The position numbers and the translations under genes are program-made. This document shows, piece by piece, positions 1 to 8,438 of a DNA stretch of 64,000 bases. Location of the stretch: contig JAGRKV010000029.1 of NCBI GenBank assembly GCA_020442165.1, forward strand, positions 1-64,000, read 5' to 3'. The notes beneath the pieces are model-generated. The model made no database searches, was not told the origin of the DNA, and was given only the letters and a program-made list of their open reading frames with translations. Position 1 is the first letter of the stretch. Every line of letters begins with the position of its first letter. This DNA is from Hyphomicrobiaceae bacterium. Lineage in GTDB: Bacteria > Pseudomonadota > Alphaproteobacteria > Rhizobiales > Hyphomicrobiaceae.

Positions 1-1
1 C

Positions 2-100
2 GGCAATATCACCATTCCTGAAGCGCTCATCCGAGAGGAATGGGAAGCTCGGCATTTACCGGCGGACGACCCGCCGGGAGAAGTGAACGATATAGATTGA
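2..100 (+). CDS. C-terminal end of an unidentified protein (partial)
   Basis: An open frame enters from the left edge and stops with TGA at 98-100. It gives 32 residues that begin GNITIPEALIREEW and end in an acidic VNDID tail. Nothing in it is diagnostic, so the product is unknown. It could also be a chance open frame, because only 99 bases are visible. Confidence 0.35.
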   Translation, partial: GNITIPEALIREEWEARHLPADDPPGEVNDID

Positions 101-403
101 GCGTGTCAGTTCCCGGCTTTCCGTCGAGCACTGACCGAGCACCAACCGCGATGTCTTGAGACGCTGGTATAGTTTGCCCGACTTACCCGAGCCCCTAGCG
201 CATGTAACGGTCCGCTGGTCCTCCGGAACCGATCGGACGGTGGAGTCCTGCTTAGAACCAGAAGCGGTCGCCAGTACTTATGACGATGTGCGCGGCGCAC
301 AATCCCGAACTCGGGTGCGGTTAGGTGACGCCAATGCCACACCGATACCCGCGACAACGCTTCCCAATAGTTGCTTACAGTGTCAGGGCAGCTTTCTGGT
401 GCG
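101..403. other. intergenic region without recognisable gene
   Basis: About 300 bases between the partial frame at the left edge and the promoter of the TetR-type gene. Short open frames exist on both strands, but none has a convincing start, ribosome binding site or protein-like composition. I see nothing functional here. Confidence 0.5.
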
Positions 404-443
404 TTGACACAGGTAGATCTAAACGATAGTAATCAGTTACTAT
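404..443 (+). promoter_or_regulatory. promoter and palindromic operator of the TetR-type gene
   Basis: A perfect -35 hexamer TTGACA at 404-409 is followed after 17 bases by TAGTAA (427-432) as a weak -10. The -10 lies inside a perfect inverted repeat, ATAGTAA-tcag-TTACTAT (426-443), which ends 19 bases before the ATG at 463. TetR-family proteins usually repress their own operon by binding such short palindromes, so this is the expected autoregulatory operator. The sequence is seen directly; the binding is inferred. Confidence 0.6.
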
Positions 444-462
444 TTTTTGAGGTGTGCCACAA

Positions 463-1119
463 ATGCAATCCAAATATCTTTCCGCCGAGGAACGCCGTCA
501 ACGCACTGTGGAGGCCGTCGTTACCCTTGCAGGCACGCAGAACCCAAGCGAGATCACGACGGCGGCGATCGCCAGTGAAATGAGCGTCACTCAAGGCGCC
601 TTGTTCCGGCACTTCCCAAGCAAGGAGGCCATTTGGCAGGCCGTGATGCAGTGGGTCGCCGATCGGTTGCTGGGTCGGATCGACCGGGCAGCGGAAATAT
701 CAAACTCACCGCTTGCCGCCCTGCACGCGATATTCATGAGCCACATCGACTTCGTGGTCGAGCATCCCGGTGTCCCGCGGATGATGTTCGGAGAGTTGCA
801 GCGTGCAGAAGCAACGCCTGCGAAGAAGGTCGCGCACAGTTTGATGAAGCGCTACGCGGAGCGGCTCGCCCACAAGCTGGAAGAAGCCAAGGCTGGCGGT
901 GAGATTCGGGACGATACGGATACGCAGGCGGCGGCCATCCTGTTCATCGGGATGATCCAAGGCTTGGTCATGCAGTCGATGCTGGCAGGCAACCTTCGTG
1001 CGGCGAGAGCCAATGCGCCGGGCGTGATCGAAATCTATTGTCGCGGTCTGGGTGCCGGTCGTGTGGATCTGACATCGCAAGCCAGCAAAGAACGCCGACA
1101 GTCCAAGAAGAAGGGTTGA
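463..1119 (+). CDS. TetR/AcrR family transcriptional regulator
   Basis: A 218-residue DNA-binding repressor. The N-terminal helix-turn-helix covers about residues 10-55, with the family-typical run ITTAAIASEMSVTQGALFRH followed by FPSKEAIW. The rest is the helical ligand-binding and dimerisation domain. ATG at 463 is preferred to the in-frame GTG at 454, because GAGG (449-452) is 10 bases before the ATG but touches the GTG. It opens a co-directional cluster with a small anchored protein and a three-gene exporter, which it probably represses together with itself through the palindrome at 426-443. The C-terminus is rich in Lys and Arg. Ligand unknown. Confidence 0.85.
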   Translation: MQSKYLSAEERRQRTVEAVVTLAGTQNPSEITTAAIASEMSVTQGALFRHFPSKEAIWQAVMQWVADRLLGRIDRAAEISNSPLAALHAIFMSHIDFVVEHPGVPRMMFGELQRAEATPAKKVAHSLMKRYAERLAHKLEEAKAGGEIRDDTDTQAAAILFIGMIQGLVMQSMLAGNLRAARANAPGVIEIYCRGLGAGRVDLTSQASKERRQSKKKG

Positions 1120-1120
1120 G

Positions 1121-1573
1121 ATGACCATGCGAATGAAATTGATCATCATTGCACTTGCGCTGCTCGTTGGAGGTGGCCTGGCCTTCTATCATTTGCACGG
1201 CCATGGTCATGGAGCCGAGGGTGGATTGCAGCTCAATGCCGGCCAGAAGTGGCAGACAGACCAGCCGCTGCGCGAGGGAATGGAGCGCATCCGCGGGCTT
1301 GTCATCGTCGCCAGCCCGACCGGCAGTGCCTCCGACATGGAAGCTCTCGCCAACGGCATTCAGCAGCAGGTCGACTATCTGATCGCAAACTGCAAGCTGG
1401 CGCCCGCGGCCGACGAAGCCCTCCACGTCATGATCGCCGACCTCCTCGAAGGTGCCGATCTCGTCACGAAGAAAAATGACCCGCCAAGCGGGATTGCCGT
1501 CATGCGAAAAGCTCTCGAGACGTATCCAAAGTATTTCGATCATGCAGGCTGGTCAGGTCTTGGTGACACCTGA
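1121..1573 (+). CDS. small membrane-anchored periplasmic protein of unknown function
   Basis: A 150-residue protein starting one base after the regulator's stop codon, so very likely co-transcribed. Residues 4-24 form one hydrophobic segment (signal anchor or uncleaved signal). A His/Gly patch, HLHGHGHG, follows immediately and may bind metal. The rest is a soluble, mostly helical domain ending in GWSGLGDT. I do not recognise a named family. Its position between a TetR-type gene and a membrane fusion protein suggests a periplasmic accessory of the exporter or a metal/stress sensor. That role is inferred from context only. Confidence 0.7.
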   Translation: MTMRMKLIIIALALLVGGGLAFYHLHGHGHGAEGGLQLNAGQKWQTDQPLREGMERIRGLVIVASPTGSASDMEALANGIQQQVDYLIANCKLAPAADEALHVMIADLLEGADLVTKKNDPPSGIAVMRKALETYPKYFDHAGWSGLGDT

Positions 1574-1624
1574 GCGAACAAGAGGGGAAGCGCTTCGAAC
1601 TCACCCGCACCCGAGCAAAAGGTC

Positions 1625-2830
1625 ATGAAGCAGATGCAGAAAAGTGGGTCACTCGTATCGGCAGTCTTTCGCCGGCCCGCATTGAGGTACGCGTTGATGG
1701 CTGCCGGTGCCGTTGCTGCGATCGTGCTGGCCTTCGCCGTCTATGGCAATCGTCCCATCAGTGTTCGCGTGGCTTCGGTCGAGCGCAACGTGCCTGTCCG
1801 CGTGTTCGGCCTTGGCACCGTGGAAGCGCGCGTGTTGTCGAAGATCGGATTCGAGGTTGGGGCCACGCTCACGGAACTTCATGCCGACCATGGCGACCGC
1901 GTGACCAAAGGCCAAGTGCTGGCTCGCCTCAGTCTTGGTGAGCAAGAAGCCAAGGTCGCCAAGGCCCGCGCCGCACTCGAAATCGCCACGGTCAACATCA
2001 CCCGGGCGGAGGCCAATCTGGAGAAAGCCCGGGCCGTCTTAGCTCAGAAGCAGGAAGCCAATCGCCGTAAGCAGGCGCTCGTTGGCCGCGACATCGTCTC
2101 GGAACAGGTGGCAGAGGAGGCCGTGCGGGACGAGGCGGTAGCCAAAGCCGATGTTGTTGTTGCTGACAGCGAAATCGTCGGCGCTCGTGCCCAGCTGACC
2201 GATGCCAAGGCCCAAGTTCAATTCGAAGAGACGTTGCTGCGCCACCGTACACTCACGGCGCCCTACGATGCCATCGTGATCGAGCGTCACAAGGAACTCG
2301 GAACCGTGGTGAAAGCCAGCGACCCGATCTTCACGCTGATCGCCTCAGGCAGTTACTGGGGCCTTGCCTACGTCGACGAGGCGCGCGCCGGGTTCATTAA
2401 CGAAGGTCAAAAGGTCGATGCACGGCTGCGTTCGCGTCCTCAAGAATCTTTCACGGGTAAAGTCGAGCGCATCGGTCTCGAAAGCGACCGCGTCACTGAG
2501 GAGCGCCGCGTCTACATCAAAGGCGAGAATCCTCCGCCACGTGTATTCCTCGGCGAGCAGGTGGAGTTCTGGATTACCGTCGCCACACTCGACAAGGCGC
2601 TGCTTGTGCCTGCGGCAGCCGTACATGGATACGACGGGCGTCAGGGCACCGTTTGGACTGTCGAGGACGGCCAACTGCATCGCCGCCTCGTCAAGTTCCG
2701 GCATCGTACCGAGGATGCCCGCTTGGAGATCGCCGATGGTGTGCCTGAAGGCGCGCACGTCATTGTCAACCTCGACAGCGGCTTCAAGGAAGGCCGTGCC
2801 GCCCGTGTGACTGAGGCCAAGCTGCCATGA
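1625..2830 (+). CDS. HlyD-type membrane fusion protein (efflux adaptor)
   Basis: A 401-residue periplasmic adaptor. It has one N-terminal membrane segment (about residues 22-42), a biotinyl-lipoyl-like half (about 60-100, with the HGDRVTKGQVLARL pattern), a long alanine-rich coiled-coil hairpin (about 105-200), the returning lipoyl half (TLTAPYDAIVIERHKELGTV) and beta-barrel and membrane-proximal domains to the C-terminus. Such proteins join an inner-membrane pump to an outer-membrane channel. Its stop overlaps the next gene's ATG by four bases, so it is coupled to the FtsX-type permease and ATPase. No outer-membrane channel gene is in the window. The substrate cannot be read from sequence. 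Confidence 0.88.
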   Translation: MKQMQKSGSLVSAVFRRPALRYALMAAGAVAAIVLAFAVYGNRPISVRVASVERNVPVRVFGLGTVEARVLSKIGFEVGATLTELHADHGDRVTKGQVLARLSLGEQEAKVAKARAALEIATVNITRAEANLEKARAVLAQKQEANRRKQALVGRDIVSEQVAEEAVRDEAVAKADVVVADSEIVGARAQLTDAKAQVQFEETLLRHRTLTAPYDAIVIERHKELGTVVKASDPIFTLIASGSYWGLAYVDEARAGFINEGQKVDARLRSRPQESFTGKVERIGLESDRVTEERRVYIKGENPPPRVFLGEQVEFWITVATLDKALLVPAAAVHGYDGRQGTVWTVEDGQLHRRLVKFRHRTEDARLEIADGVPEGAHVIVNLDSGFKEGRAARVTEAKLP

Positions 2831-3960
2831 ATCTCGCCTACCGTGATATTCGACACGGACTCGGCCGCTTCCTCCTGACATGTGTTGGGCTCGGTTTGCT
2901 CCTCGGCGTCGTGCTGGCCATGATCGGCATCTATCGTGGGCTCGTCGTCGATGCCTTGACGATCGCGCGGGCCCCCGCCGTCGATCTTTGGGTCGTGGAA
3001 GCCAATACGCGCGGCCCGTTCGCCGAAGCCTCCCGCATTCCCGGAGATATCCGCGAGGCCGTAGCGCGCATCGCCGACGTAACCGCCGCCGGCAGCATCA
3101 CCTATCAAACCGTCGAGACCGAGCATGGAGGTGGCAAGCTCAGACTTTACGTTATCGGCTATGAACTGACCCGCCCCGGCGGACCGCCGCAGATCGCGGA
3201 AGGACGCGAGATTGCCCGCAGCCACTACGAGATGGTCGCCGACAAGAGTTCAGGCCTGACGCTGGGTGATCGCATCCGTCTTGGACGCCACGTATTCACC
3301 GTCGTTGGACTGACGCGCCACCAAGTGAATTCCGGTGGAGACCCCGCTGTCTACATCACCCTGCCAGATGCGCAGAAGCTGCAATTCGACCTGGCGCCGC
3401 CCGCTGCGCGCGTCCAGCTGGCGCGCGGCACCGGCGGTTCCAGCCGCGATACCGTCAATGCCGTCGTTGCGCGACTGCACGCCAACGCATCGCCCGACGC
3501 TGTGGCCGAGACGGTGCACCGCTGGAAGCATCTCTCCGCCATTACTCAAGAGGCGCAGGAGTTGATCCTGACGCGCTCGCTGGTCGACCGGGCGCGGCGT
3601 CAGATCGGGCTGTTCACATCGCTTCTGCTCGTCGTGTCCGCCGTGATTATCGCACTTATCATCTACACGATGACGATGGAGAAGTTGAAACAGATTGCCA
3701 CGTTGAAGCTGATCGGCGCTCCAGACCGCACCATCATCGGTATGATCGTGCAGCAAGCTTTGGCGCTCGGCTTCATCGGTTTCGCCATTGGCGCCACGCT
3801 CATCTTCAACATCAAAGACTACTTTCCCCGGCGTGTGGTGCTGGAGCCTGACAACGTCATGATCCTGGGACTCATCGTCTTCGTCGTGTGTCTCCTTTCG
3901 AGCGGTCTCGGTGTGCGCGCGGCGCTGCGGGTCGATCCCGCGACGGCACTGGGGGGCTGA
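2827..3960 (+). CDS. ABC transporter permease, FtsX/MacB type
   Basis: A 377-residue inner-membrane permease with the FtsX-like layout: one N-terminal helix (about residues 13-36), a large periplasmic domain (about 40-260), then three C-terminal helices (around 273-293, 315-337 and 348-370). It overlaps the preceding adaptor gene (ATGA) and ends one base before the ATPase gene. This fits the DevBCA/MacAB class, which moves substrates from the periplasm or membrane outward by mechanotransmission. Substrate unknown; the TetR-type regulator upstream suggests it is induced by a small molecule. Confidence 0.85.
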   Translation: MNLAYRDIRHGLGRFLLTCVGLGLLLGVVLAMIGIYRGLVVDALTIARAPAVDLWVVEANTRGPFAEASRIPGDIREAVARIADVTAAGSITYQTVETEHGGGKLRLYVIGYELTRPGGPPQIAEGREIARSHYEMVADKSSGLTLGDRIRLGRHVFTVVGLTRHQVNSGGDPAVYITLPDAQKLQFDLAPPAARVQLARGTGGSSRDTVNAVVARLHANASPDAVAETVHRWKHLSAITQEAQELILTRSLVDRARRQIGLFTSLLLVVSAVIIALIIYTMTMEKLKQIATLKLIGAPDRTIIGMIVQQALALGFIGFAIGATLIFNIKDYFPRRVVLEPDNVMILGLIVFVVCLLSSGLGVRAALRVDPATALGG

Positions 3961-3961
3961 G

Positions 3962-4678
3962 ATGTCTGACACGCCAGAGCGGCCAATCGTCCATGTCGAT
4001 CGAATCTCGAAGCACTTCGGTGAGGGCGAGACGCGTGTCGACGCTCTGCGTGATGTCTCCCTCAGCGTCTACCCGGGCCAGGTCGTGGCGCTGCTCGGAC
4101 CGTCGGGCTCGGGTAAGACCACCCTCTTGAACGTCATCGGGTGCATTCTCGACCCCTCCTCCGGATCGATGGAGCTTGACGGCGAGCCGGTCATTGAGAA
4201 CGGCCAGTGGCTCAGGTCCAATCTGCGGCGGCTGAGGCTCGACAAGATCGGCTTCATCTTCCAGTTCCACAACCTGATCCCGTTTCTCGATGCGACGGAT
4301 AATGTGGCGCTCGTACTCCAGCTGACAGGTGCCGATGCTGTGGCGGCCCGAACCCGTGCGCTCGAGCTGCTCGACTATCTCGAAGTAGGGCACCGCCGGA
4401 GTGCCATGCCAGCCAAGCTGTCGGGCGGTGAGGCACAGCGCGTGGCCATTGCCCGCGCTTTGGCCAACAAGCCGCGTATCATCCTGGCAGATGAGCCGAC
4501 GGCGGCGCTCGATTCAAGACGGGCGGGAATCGTGATGGATCTCTTGCGAAAGGTCGCCGTCGAGCAGGAGGCGGCGATTATCGCCGTCACCCATGACGAA
4601 AAGATTTTTGACCGCTTCGATCGAATCTTCAGTCTGCGCGACGGTCGGCTGGACGGAGGTGAAGATGTTACCGGTTGA
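3962..4678 (+). CDS. ABC transporter ATP-binding protein (LolD/MacB-like)
   Basis: A 238-residue nucleotide-binding subunit. Walker A GPSGSGKT is at 46-53, the signature LSGGEAQR at 153-160, Walker B IILADEPT at 173-180 and the switch His in VTHD near 209. All key residues are intact. ATG at 3962 is chosen because it follows the permease stop directly and places the family-typical start of the domain correctly; an upstream in-frame codon lies inside the permease gene. With the adaptor and permease it forms a complete tripartite exporter apart from the outer-membrane channel. Confidence 0.9.
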   Translation: MSDTPERPIVHVDRISKHFGEGETRVDALRDVSLSVYPGQVVALLGPSGSGKTTLLNVIGCILDPSSGSMELDGEPVIENGQWLRSNLRRLRLDKIGFIFQFHNLIPFLDATDNVALVLQLTGADAVAARTRALELLDYLEVGHRRSAMPAKLSGGEAQRVAIARALANKPRIILADEPTAALDSRRAGIVMDLLRKVAVEQEAAIIAVTHDEKIFDRFDRIFSLRDGRLDGGEDVTG

Positions 4679-5057
4679 GTGACGCGAATGGCGAAGCGGC
4701 TAATCTGTTTAGTGCTGCAACTGCTCCAGACCGCTTCGGGTCATGAAAGTGAGTAGCCGTCGCGGCAGAAGGTGTCGGCTCCACCTCCGACAGCGGTAAG
4801 TTGAGGCACAGACCGCCGACGTCGATGCGATAGCTCCAACTGCAGCCCATTGCGAAGAAGAGGACACTCGACGAGTAGGGCCAGGCGGAGACATCGCCAA
4901 CTCGGCCATGAGGGGCTCACAATTTGTCGGGTTCGAGACGGCGTAGCCGAAGTGCGGCTGACGCGAGGGCAGTGGAAGTTCACTCGAACAAGATGTGCTA
5001 ATCTCTCGGGAGGCCATCCGTGATTTGGAAAATGGAACCAATCCCGACTGGCCACGC
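4679..5057. other. intergenic region without recognisable gene
   Basis: About 380 bases between convergent genes. Open frames on the minus strand here are rich in Ser, Arg and Pro and have no credible start. I find no strong terminator hairpin and no repeat. Confidence 0.5.
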
Positions 5058-5540
5058 TCATGCCGTCTCAAGGCGAAACTTTAGAAACCGAGCGCCGCCG
5101 TGATCGACTTCGCCAGTGAACTGGGCACCGAGTCGGATGAGCGCTCTGAGGTTCTTGCGTGACGGAGGCACAAGGAATGTCACGAACGGAATTCTCGGGT
5201 CAGCTCGGGCGACCATCAGTGCTTTCTGAGTAATCCGTGCACCCAGCCCGAAAAACTCGGGCTTGAGCACCAATCCGAAATCCCACTCAACTCCCTCCTT
5301 TTGAAACCCGCCCCAACCGGCATAGGTACCTTTAAAGAGGATCGCCCAGTGCCCGAGGCCGTCGCGGCGCCAGTACGCCTCCTTCGTCGCAAGGAACTCT
5401 GAAAGCGTTTCGCTATTCAATTCGAATGTGAGCAGAGGCATGTGCTTTCCGACACGAGGGTCGGACATGTGCGCAATGATCTCCTCGCGCGGGATGTCCC
5501 GCAACTGGCCAAAGGCTATTCCGTCTCCCGAGTTGCACAT
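5058..5540 (-). CDS. GNAT family N-acetyltransferase (RimJ/RimL-like)
   Basis: A 160-residue acetyl-CoA-dependent acyltransferase. A central strand pair (HWAILFKGTYAGWGGFQ) is followed by DFGLVLKPEFFGLGARIT, which fits the GNAT motif A region, although the pyrophosphate-binding Q/R-x-x-G-x-G/A signature is weak. The C-terminal part (ARADPRIPFVTFLVPPSRKN) fits motif B. ATG at 5540 is used; an in-frame TTG lies 15 bases upstream, and neither has a good ribosome binding site. The acceptor substrate is not predictable. It lies 20 bases downstream of the LysR-type gene in the same direction, so the two may share a transcript. Confidence 0.65.
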   Translation of the reverse strand: MCNSGDGIAFGQLRDIPREEIIAHMSDPRVGKHMPLLTFELNSETLSEFLATKEAYWRRDGLGHWAILFKGTYAGWGGFQKEGVEWDFGLVLKPEFFGLGARITQKALMVARADPRIPFVTFLVPPSRKNLRALIRLGAQFTGEVDHGGARFLKFRLETA

Positions 5541-5560
5541 TGTATCGATATCCAAGCTCG

Positions 5561-6463
5561 CTACGGATCGAAGACAAGGCGAGACTTCATCCGAGGAGTC
5601 ACAAAGTCGATGAAGGCTCTCAGCTTCTGCGGCATGGACCGCCCGGCTCGATAGACGAAGCTGACCGGTGTCGGCGAGGGCTCGAAGTCGCGCAGGATCA
5701 GCTTCAGCTTCTTCGCCCGGATCGCGGGTAGCGCCTGATAGCAGAGAAGTCGTGTGACACCGAGCCCCGCAGCGGCCGCGTCGGCCGCCGCGTCAGCGGC
5801 ACTTGCGGATAGGCGCGAGTGCACCGGAATACGCTTCACGGATTTGCCCACCCGGAAGGACCATTCATGCGCCGATTCGAGCGCGGTGAACGTTATGCAC
5901 GCGTGATGGCGTAGGTCGTCGGGTGACGAGACGGGATGAACGCCCTTGAGATATGCCGCGCTGGCACAGACGACGCGCCGGATTTCCCCCAGCTGGATCG
6001 CTTTGAGGCCGCTGTCGGGCAGATCGCCGACACGCAGTGCAATGTCGATGCCCTCGTCGGCAAGGTTGATCACCTCGTCACCCAATTGAAGCGCGACATC
6101 GACCTCGGGATAGGCCTGCAGGAATTCGGTGATGATCGGAGCGAGGTAAATCCGCCCCAGACTGACGGGCGCAGCCACGCTCAACGTCCCGCGCGGCGAG
6201 GTGTATTCGCCGGTCACCAGTCGTTCTGCTTCTCCCAGTTCTTCCAGCAGCCGTCGCGCAGTCTCGAAGTACCGCTGGCCGGTTTCGGTGAGCGTGACCG
6301 AGCGAGTCGTTCGGACAAGCAGTTGCACACGTAGGTGACCTTCGAGTTCCGAAACCCGCCGGCTCACGGTGGCCAACGGAGTGCGCAGGTGCCGCGCGGC
6401 AGCGGAGAAGCCTCCTGCTTCGACGACGGCGACGAACGCCGACATGGCTTCGAGACGATCCAT
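5561..6463 (-). CDS. LysR family transcriptional regulator
   Basis: A 300-residue regulator. The N-terminal winged helix (residues 1-60, starting MDRLEAMSAFVAVVEAGGFS) is the form typical of the CrgA/DsdC-like LysR branch; the substrate-binding domain spans about 90-295. ATG at 6463 is supported by GGAAGG about six bases upstream on the minus strand; a start eight codons earlier lacks one. It is divergent from the carboxymuconolactone-decarboxylase-like gene at 6590. That is the usual arrangement of a LysR regulator and its target, so it likely controls that gene, possibly with the YHS protein further on. Confidence 0.9.
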   Translation of the reverse strand: MDRLEAMSAFVAVVEAGGFSAAARHLRTPLATVSRRVSELEGHLRVQLLVRTTRSVTLTETGQRYFETARRLLEELGEAERLVTGEYTSPRGTLSVAAPVSLGRIYLAPIITEFLQAYPEVDVALQLGDEVINLADEGIDIALRVGDLPDSGLKAIQLGEIRRVVCASAAYLKGVHPVSSPDDLRHHACITFTALESAHEWSFRVGKSVKRIPVHSRLSASAADAAADAAAAGLGVTRLLCYQALPAIRAKKLKLILRDFEPSPTPVSFVYRAGRSMPQKLRAFIDFVTPRMKSRLVFDP

Positions 6464-6589
6464 CCTGGCCTTCCAAAAATGGAACAATGGTTCTCAACTT
6501 TACAGAATAGTGCGCGATCTTGGAATAGTCCATTGAAGGGGCACTGGCCAGTCAGGCCGCGTTTCAAACCACTCGGAGACGGAATCCCC

Positions 6590-7141
6590 ATGACCCGTAT
6601 TAAGACCATCCCCGCGATCGCCGAAGCCCCGGAGGCGGCCAAGCCATTGCTCGAAGATGCCAAGAAAAAGCTCGGCTCGGTCCCCAACCTCTTCAGGGTC
6701 ATTGCCAACAGCCCGGCCGCGCTGCGCGGGTATTTCGCTTTCGCGGAGGCTCTGTCGAAGGGAAGCCTCGAATCCAAGACGCATGAACGCATTGCGCTTG
6801 CCGTCGCGGAGATCAACGGCTGCAGCTACTGCCTGTCCGCACACTCCTATCTCGCGCGGCATGTCGCCAAGCTGGATGACGCAGAATTAACGGCCAACCG
6901 AAACGGATCGTCCAACGATCCCAAGGCCGAAGCCGCCGTGCGCTTCGCCGCAGCAGTCGTGCGCGAACGCGGCCATGTCAGCGACGCTGATGTTGCTGCC
7001 GTCAAGGCAGCCGGTTTCGACGACGCGGAGCTGGTCGAGATCGTCCTGCACGTCGCTCTCAACACGCTGACGAACTACGTCAACGAGGTTGCCCTTACCG
7101 AAATTGACTTCCCCGCTGTGACGCCGCGCAAAGCAGCGTGA
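6590..7141 (+). CDS. carboxymuconolactone decarboxylase / AhpD-like protein
   Basis: A 183-residue all-helical protein of the CMD/AhpD superfamily. The active-site signature C-S-Y-C-x3-H is present as C78, C81 and H85, the pattern of the peroxidase-related (AhpD-type) subgroup rather than true decarboxylases. It therefore probably acts as a disulfide-relay peroxidase or thiol reductant in the cytoplasm. The frame is open further upstream, but ATG at 6590 begins the conserved domain. It is divergently transcribed from a LysR regulator, in line with induction by oxidants or aromatics; that part is inferred. Confidence 0.8.
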   Translation: MTRIKTIPAIAEAPEAAKPLLEDAKKKLGSVPNLFRVIANSPAALRGYFAFAEALSKGSLESKTHERIALAVAEINGCSYCLSAHSYLARHVAKLDDAELTANRNGSSNDPKAEAAVRFAAAVVRERGHVSDADVAAVKAAGFDDAELVEIVLHVALNTLTNYVNEVALTEIDFPAVTPRKAA

Positions 7142-7270
7142 CCGAACGGGTCGGCGGAGCCTCCGTCCTGACAGTTCGGACGCTGCCGCAGGAATGATCG
7201 ACCGCAGCCGAAGTCAGGATCGGATGCGGACTCTCAACCGCAATGAGTCCTTCAGACTAGGAGAACAAAC

Positions 7271-7780
7271 ATGATTACGAAGAACACACTGTTTGCGGCT
7301 CTCGCCGTGTCGAGCGCCATCTTTGCAGGAGCGGTCGCCCCCGCTCATGCCGGCCCGGATGTCAATACGACGGCGGGACTGGTGCTGGCGGATGGCAAGC
7401 CCGCCCCTGGCCTGGGCGTTCATGGCTACGATGTCGTGGCCTATCAGACGGAAGGCAAGCCCGTTCGCGGCAAATCCGAGTTCGCCACTGTTCACAAGGA
7501 GGCGACATATCGCTTCGCCAGCAAAGCCAACCTCGACACCTTCAAGGCTAATCCCGCCAAGTATGAACCGGCCTACGGCGGCTACTGCGCTTACGGTGTT
7601 TCTGTCGGCGCCAAGTTCGACGGCGATCCCAACTTCTGGAAAGTCGTCGACGGCAAGCTCTACCTCAACCTCGACAAAGACATTCAGCAGACTTGGCTGA
7701 AGGATGTGCCCGGGGCGATCAAGAAGGCCGAGGCGAACTGGCCGGGCCTCAAGGACAAGCAACCCTCAGAGATCAAGTGA
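7271..7780 (+). CDS. secreted YHS domain-containing protein
   Basis: A 169-residue exported protein. Residues 1-27 form a signal peptide ending AHA. A YHS-type domain follows, with GVHGYDVVAYQTEGKPVRG, then KYEPAYGGYCAYGV and a conserved tryptophan-rich end. YHS domains in this form are common in alphaproteobacterial periplasmic proteins and are suspected of binding metal or metabolite, but no reaction is established. A ribosome binding site AGGAG lies at 7259-7263. It lies 129 bases after the AhpD-like gene and 65 bases before a small membrane protein in the same direction. Confidence 0.8.
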   Translation: MITKNTLFAALAVSSAIFAGAVAPAHAGPDVNTTAGLVLADGKPAPGLGVHGYDVVAYQTEGKPVRGKSEFATVHKEATYRFASKANLDTFKANPAKYEPAYGGYCAYGVSVGAKFDGDPNFWKVVDGKLYLNLDKDIQQTWLKDVPGAIKKAEANWPGLKDKQPSEIK

Positions 7781-7845
7781 AGCATCACCCTGCGGCTGCG
7801 CCGGACGTGCGGCGCGGCCGTCGGGCAAATTGATGGAGAAATCCG

Positions 7846-8217
7846 ATGCGTTTCGTCACCAGAACCATGCATGCCTACCTGGACTATCCGGTTGCGCTGA
7901 GCCTCATGGCGTTGCCGTTCATGCTCGGGCTCGGCATGTCCAACCCGCTGGCAAAATGGCTCGCGGTCGGGACCGGTGTAGCAGCCCTGATCCTGACGGT
8001 GTTCACGGACCACGAGCTGGGCGTCATCCGCGTCCTGCCGTACTGGTTCCATTTGGCCGTCGATTTTCTTGTCGGCGGCGTGTTCATCGCCGCGCCGATC
8101 GTATTGGGCTTCGAAGGTCTCGATGCCCTTTACTACTGGGCCAATGGCGCGGCGGTGCTGGTTGTCTGCAGCCTGCACAAACCCGAGTCGGCTGCATCTC
8201 AAGCGATAGCAGCCTGA
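7846..8217 (+). CDS. small integral membrane protein, SPW-repeat-like
   Basis: A 123-residue protein with four predicted membrane helices (about residues 12-30, 35-52, 65-90 and 94-112). The two halves look like a duplicated helical hairpin, with HAYLDYPVALSLMALPFMLG resembling HLAVDFLVGGVFIAAPIVLG. This duplicated layout fits SPW-repeat membrane proteins, although the literal Ser-Pro-Trp is absent. Function unknown. A ribosome binding site GGAG sits upstream of the ATG. The palindrome at 8235-8262 just after the stop is a likely terminator. Confidence 0.65.
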   Translation: MRFVTRTMHAYLDYPVALSLMALPFMLGLGMSNPLAKWLAVGTGVAALILTVFTDHELGVIRVLPYWFHLAVDFLVGGVFIAAPIVLGFEGLDALYYWANGAAVLVVCSLHKPESAASQAIAA

Positions 8218-8234
8218 GTTTGTCCTGGAACACG

Positions 8235-8262
8235 GAGCAGCGACCGCATGCGGTCGCTGCTC
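8235..8262 (+). terminator. 28-base perfect palindrome, probable terminator
   Basis: GAGCAGCGACCGCA is followed directly by its exact reverse complement, giving a 12-base-pair stem with a four-base CATG loop 17 bases after the membrane-protein stop codon. The following T-tract is weak (TCTAATCT), so it may also act as an mRNA-stabilising or bidirectional hairpin. Confidence 0.5.
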
Positions 8263-8438
8263 TCTAATCTCTGACCCCAATTCAGTCGGACGGCCACTGC
8301 AACGGGATGGTTGTCGACCGCCCTGCTGACGCGATGATCGCAAGCGGACAAGCAAACGTATCGCACTTGCGGCAGTTGCCACGTCTGCAGCGGGTCATCA
8401 AGGGCGGTTTGCGGCCGTGACGGTTCTCCTCCTCTGCC

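Noticed and set aside
4709..5071. 120-codon minus-strand frame after the exporter operon
   Set aside because: Ser/Arg/Pro-rich composition typical of an out-of-frame reading, no start signal, no similarity.
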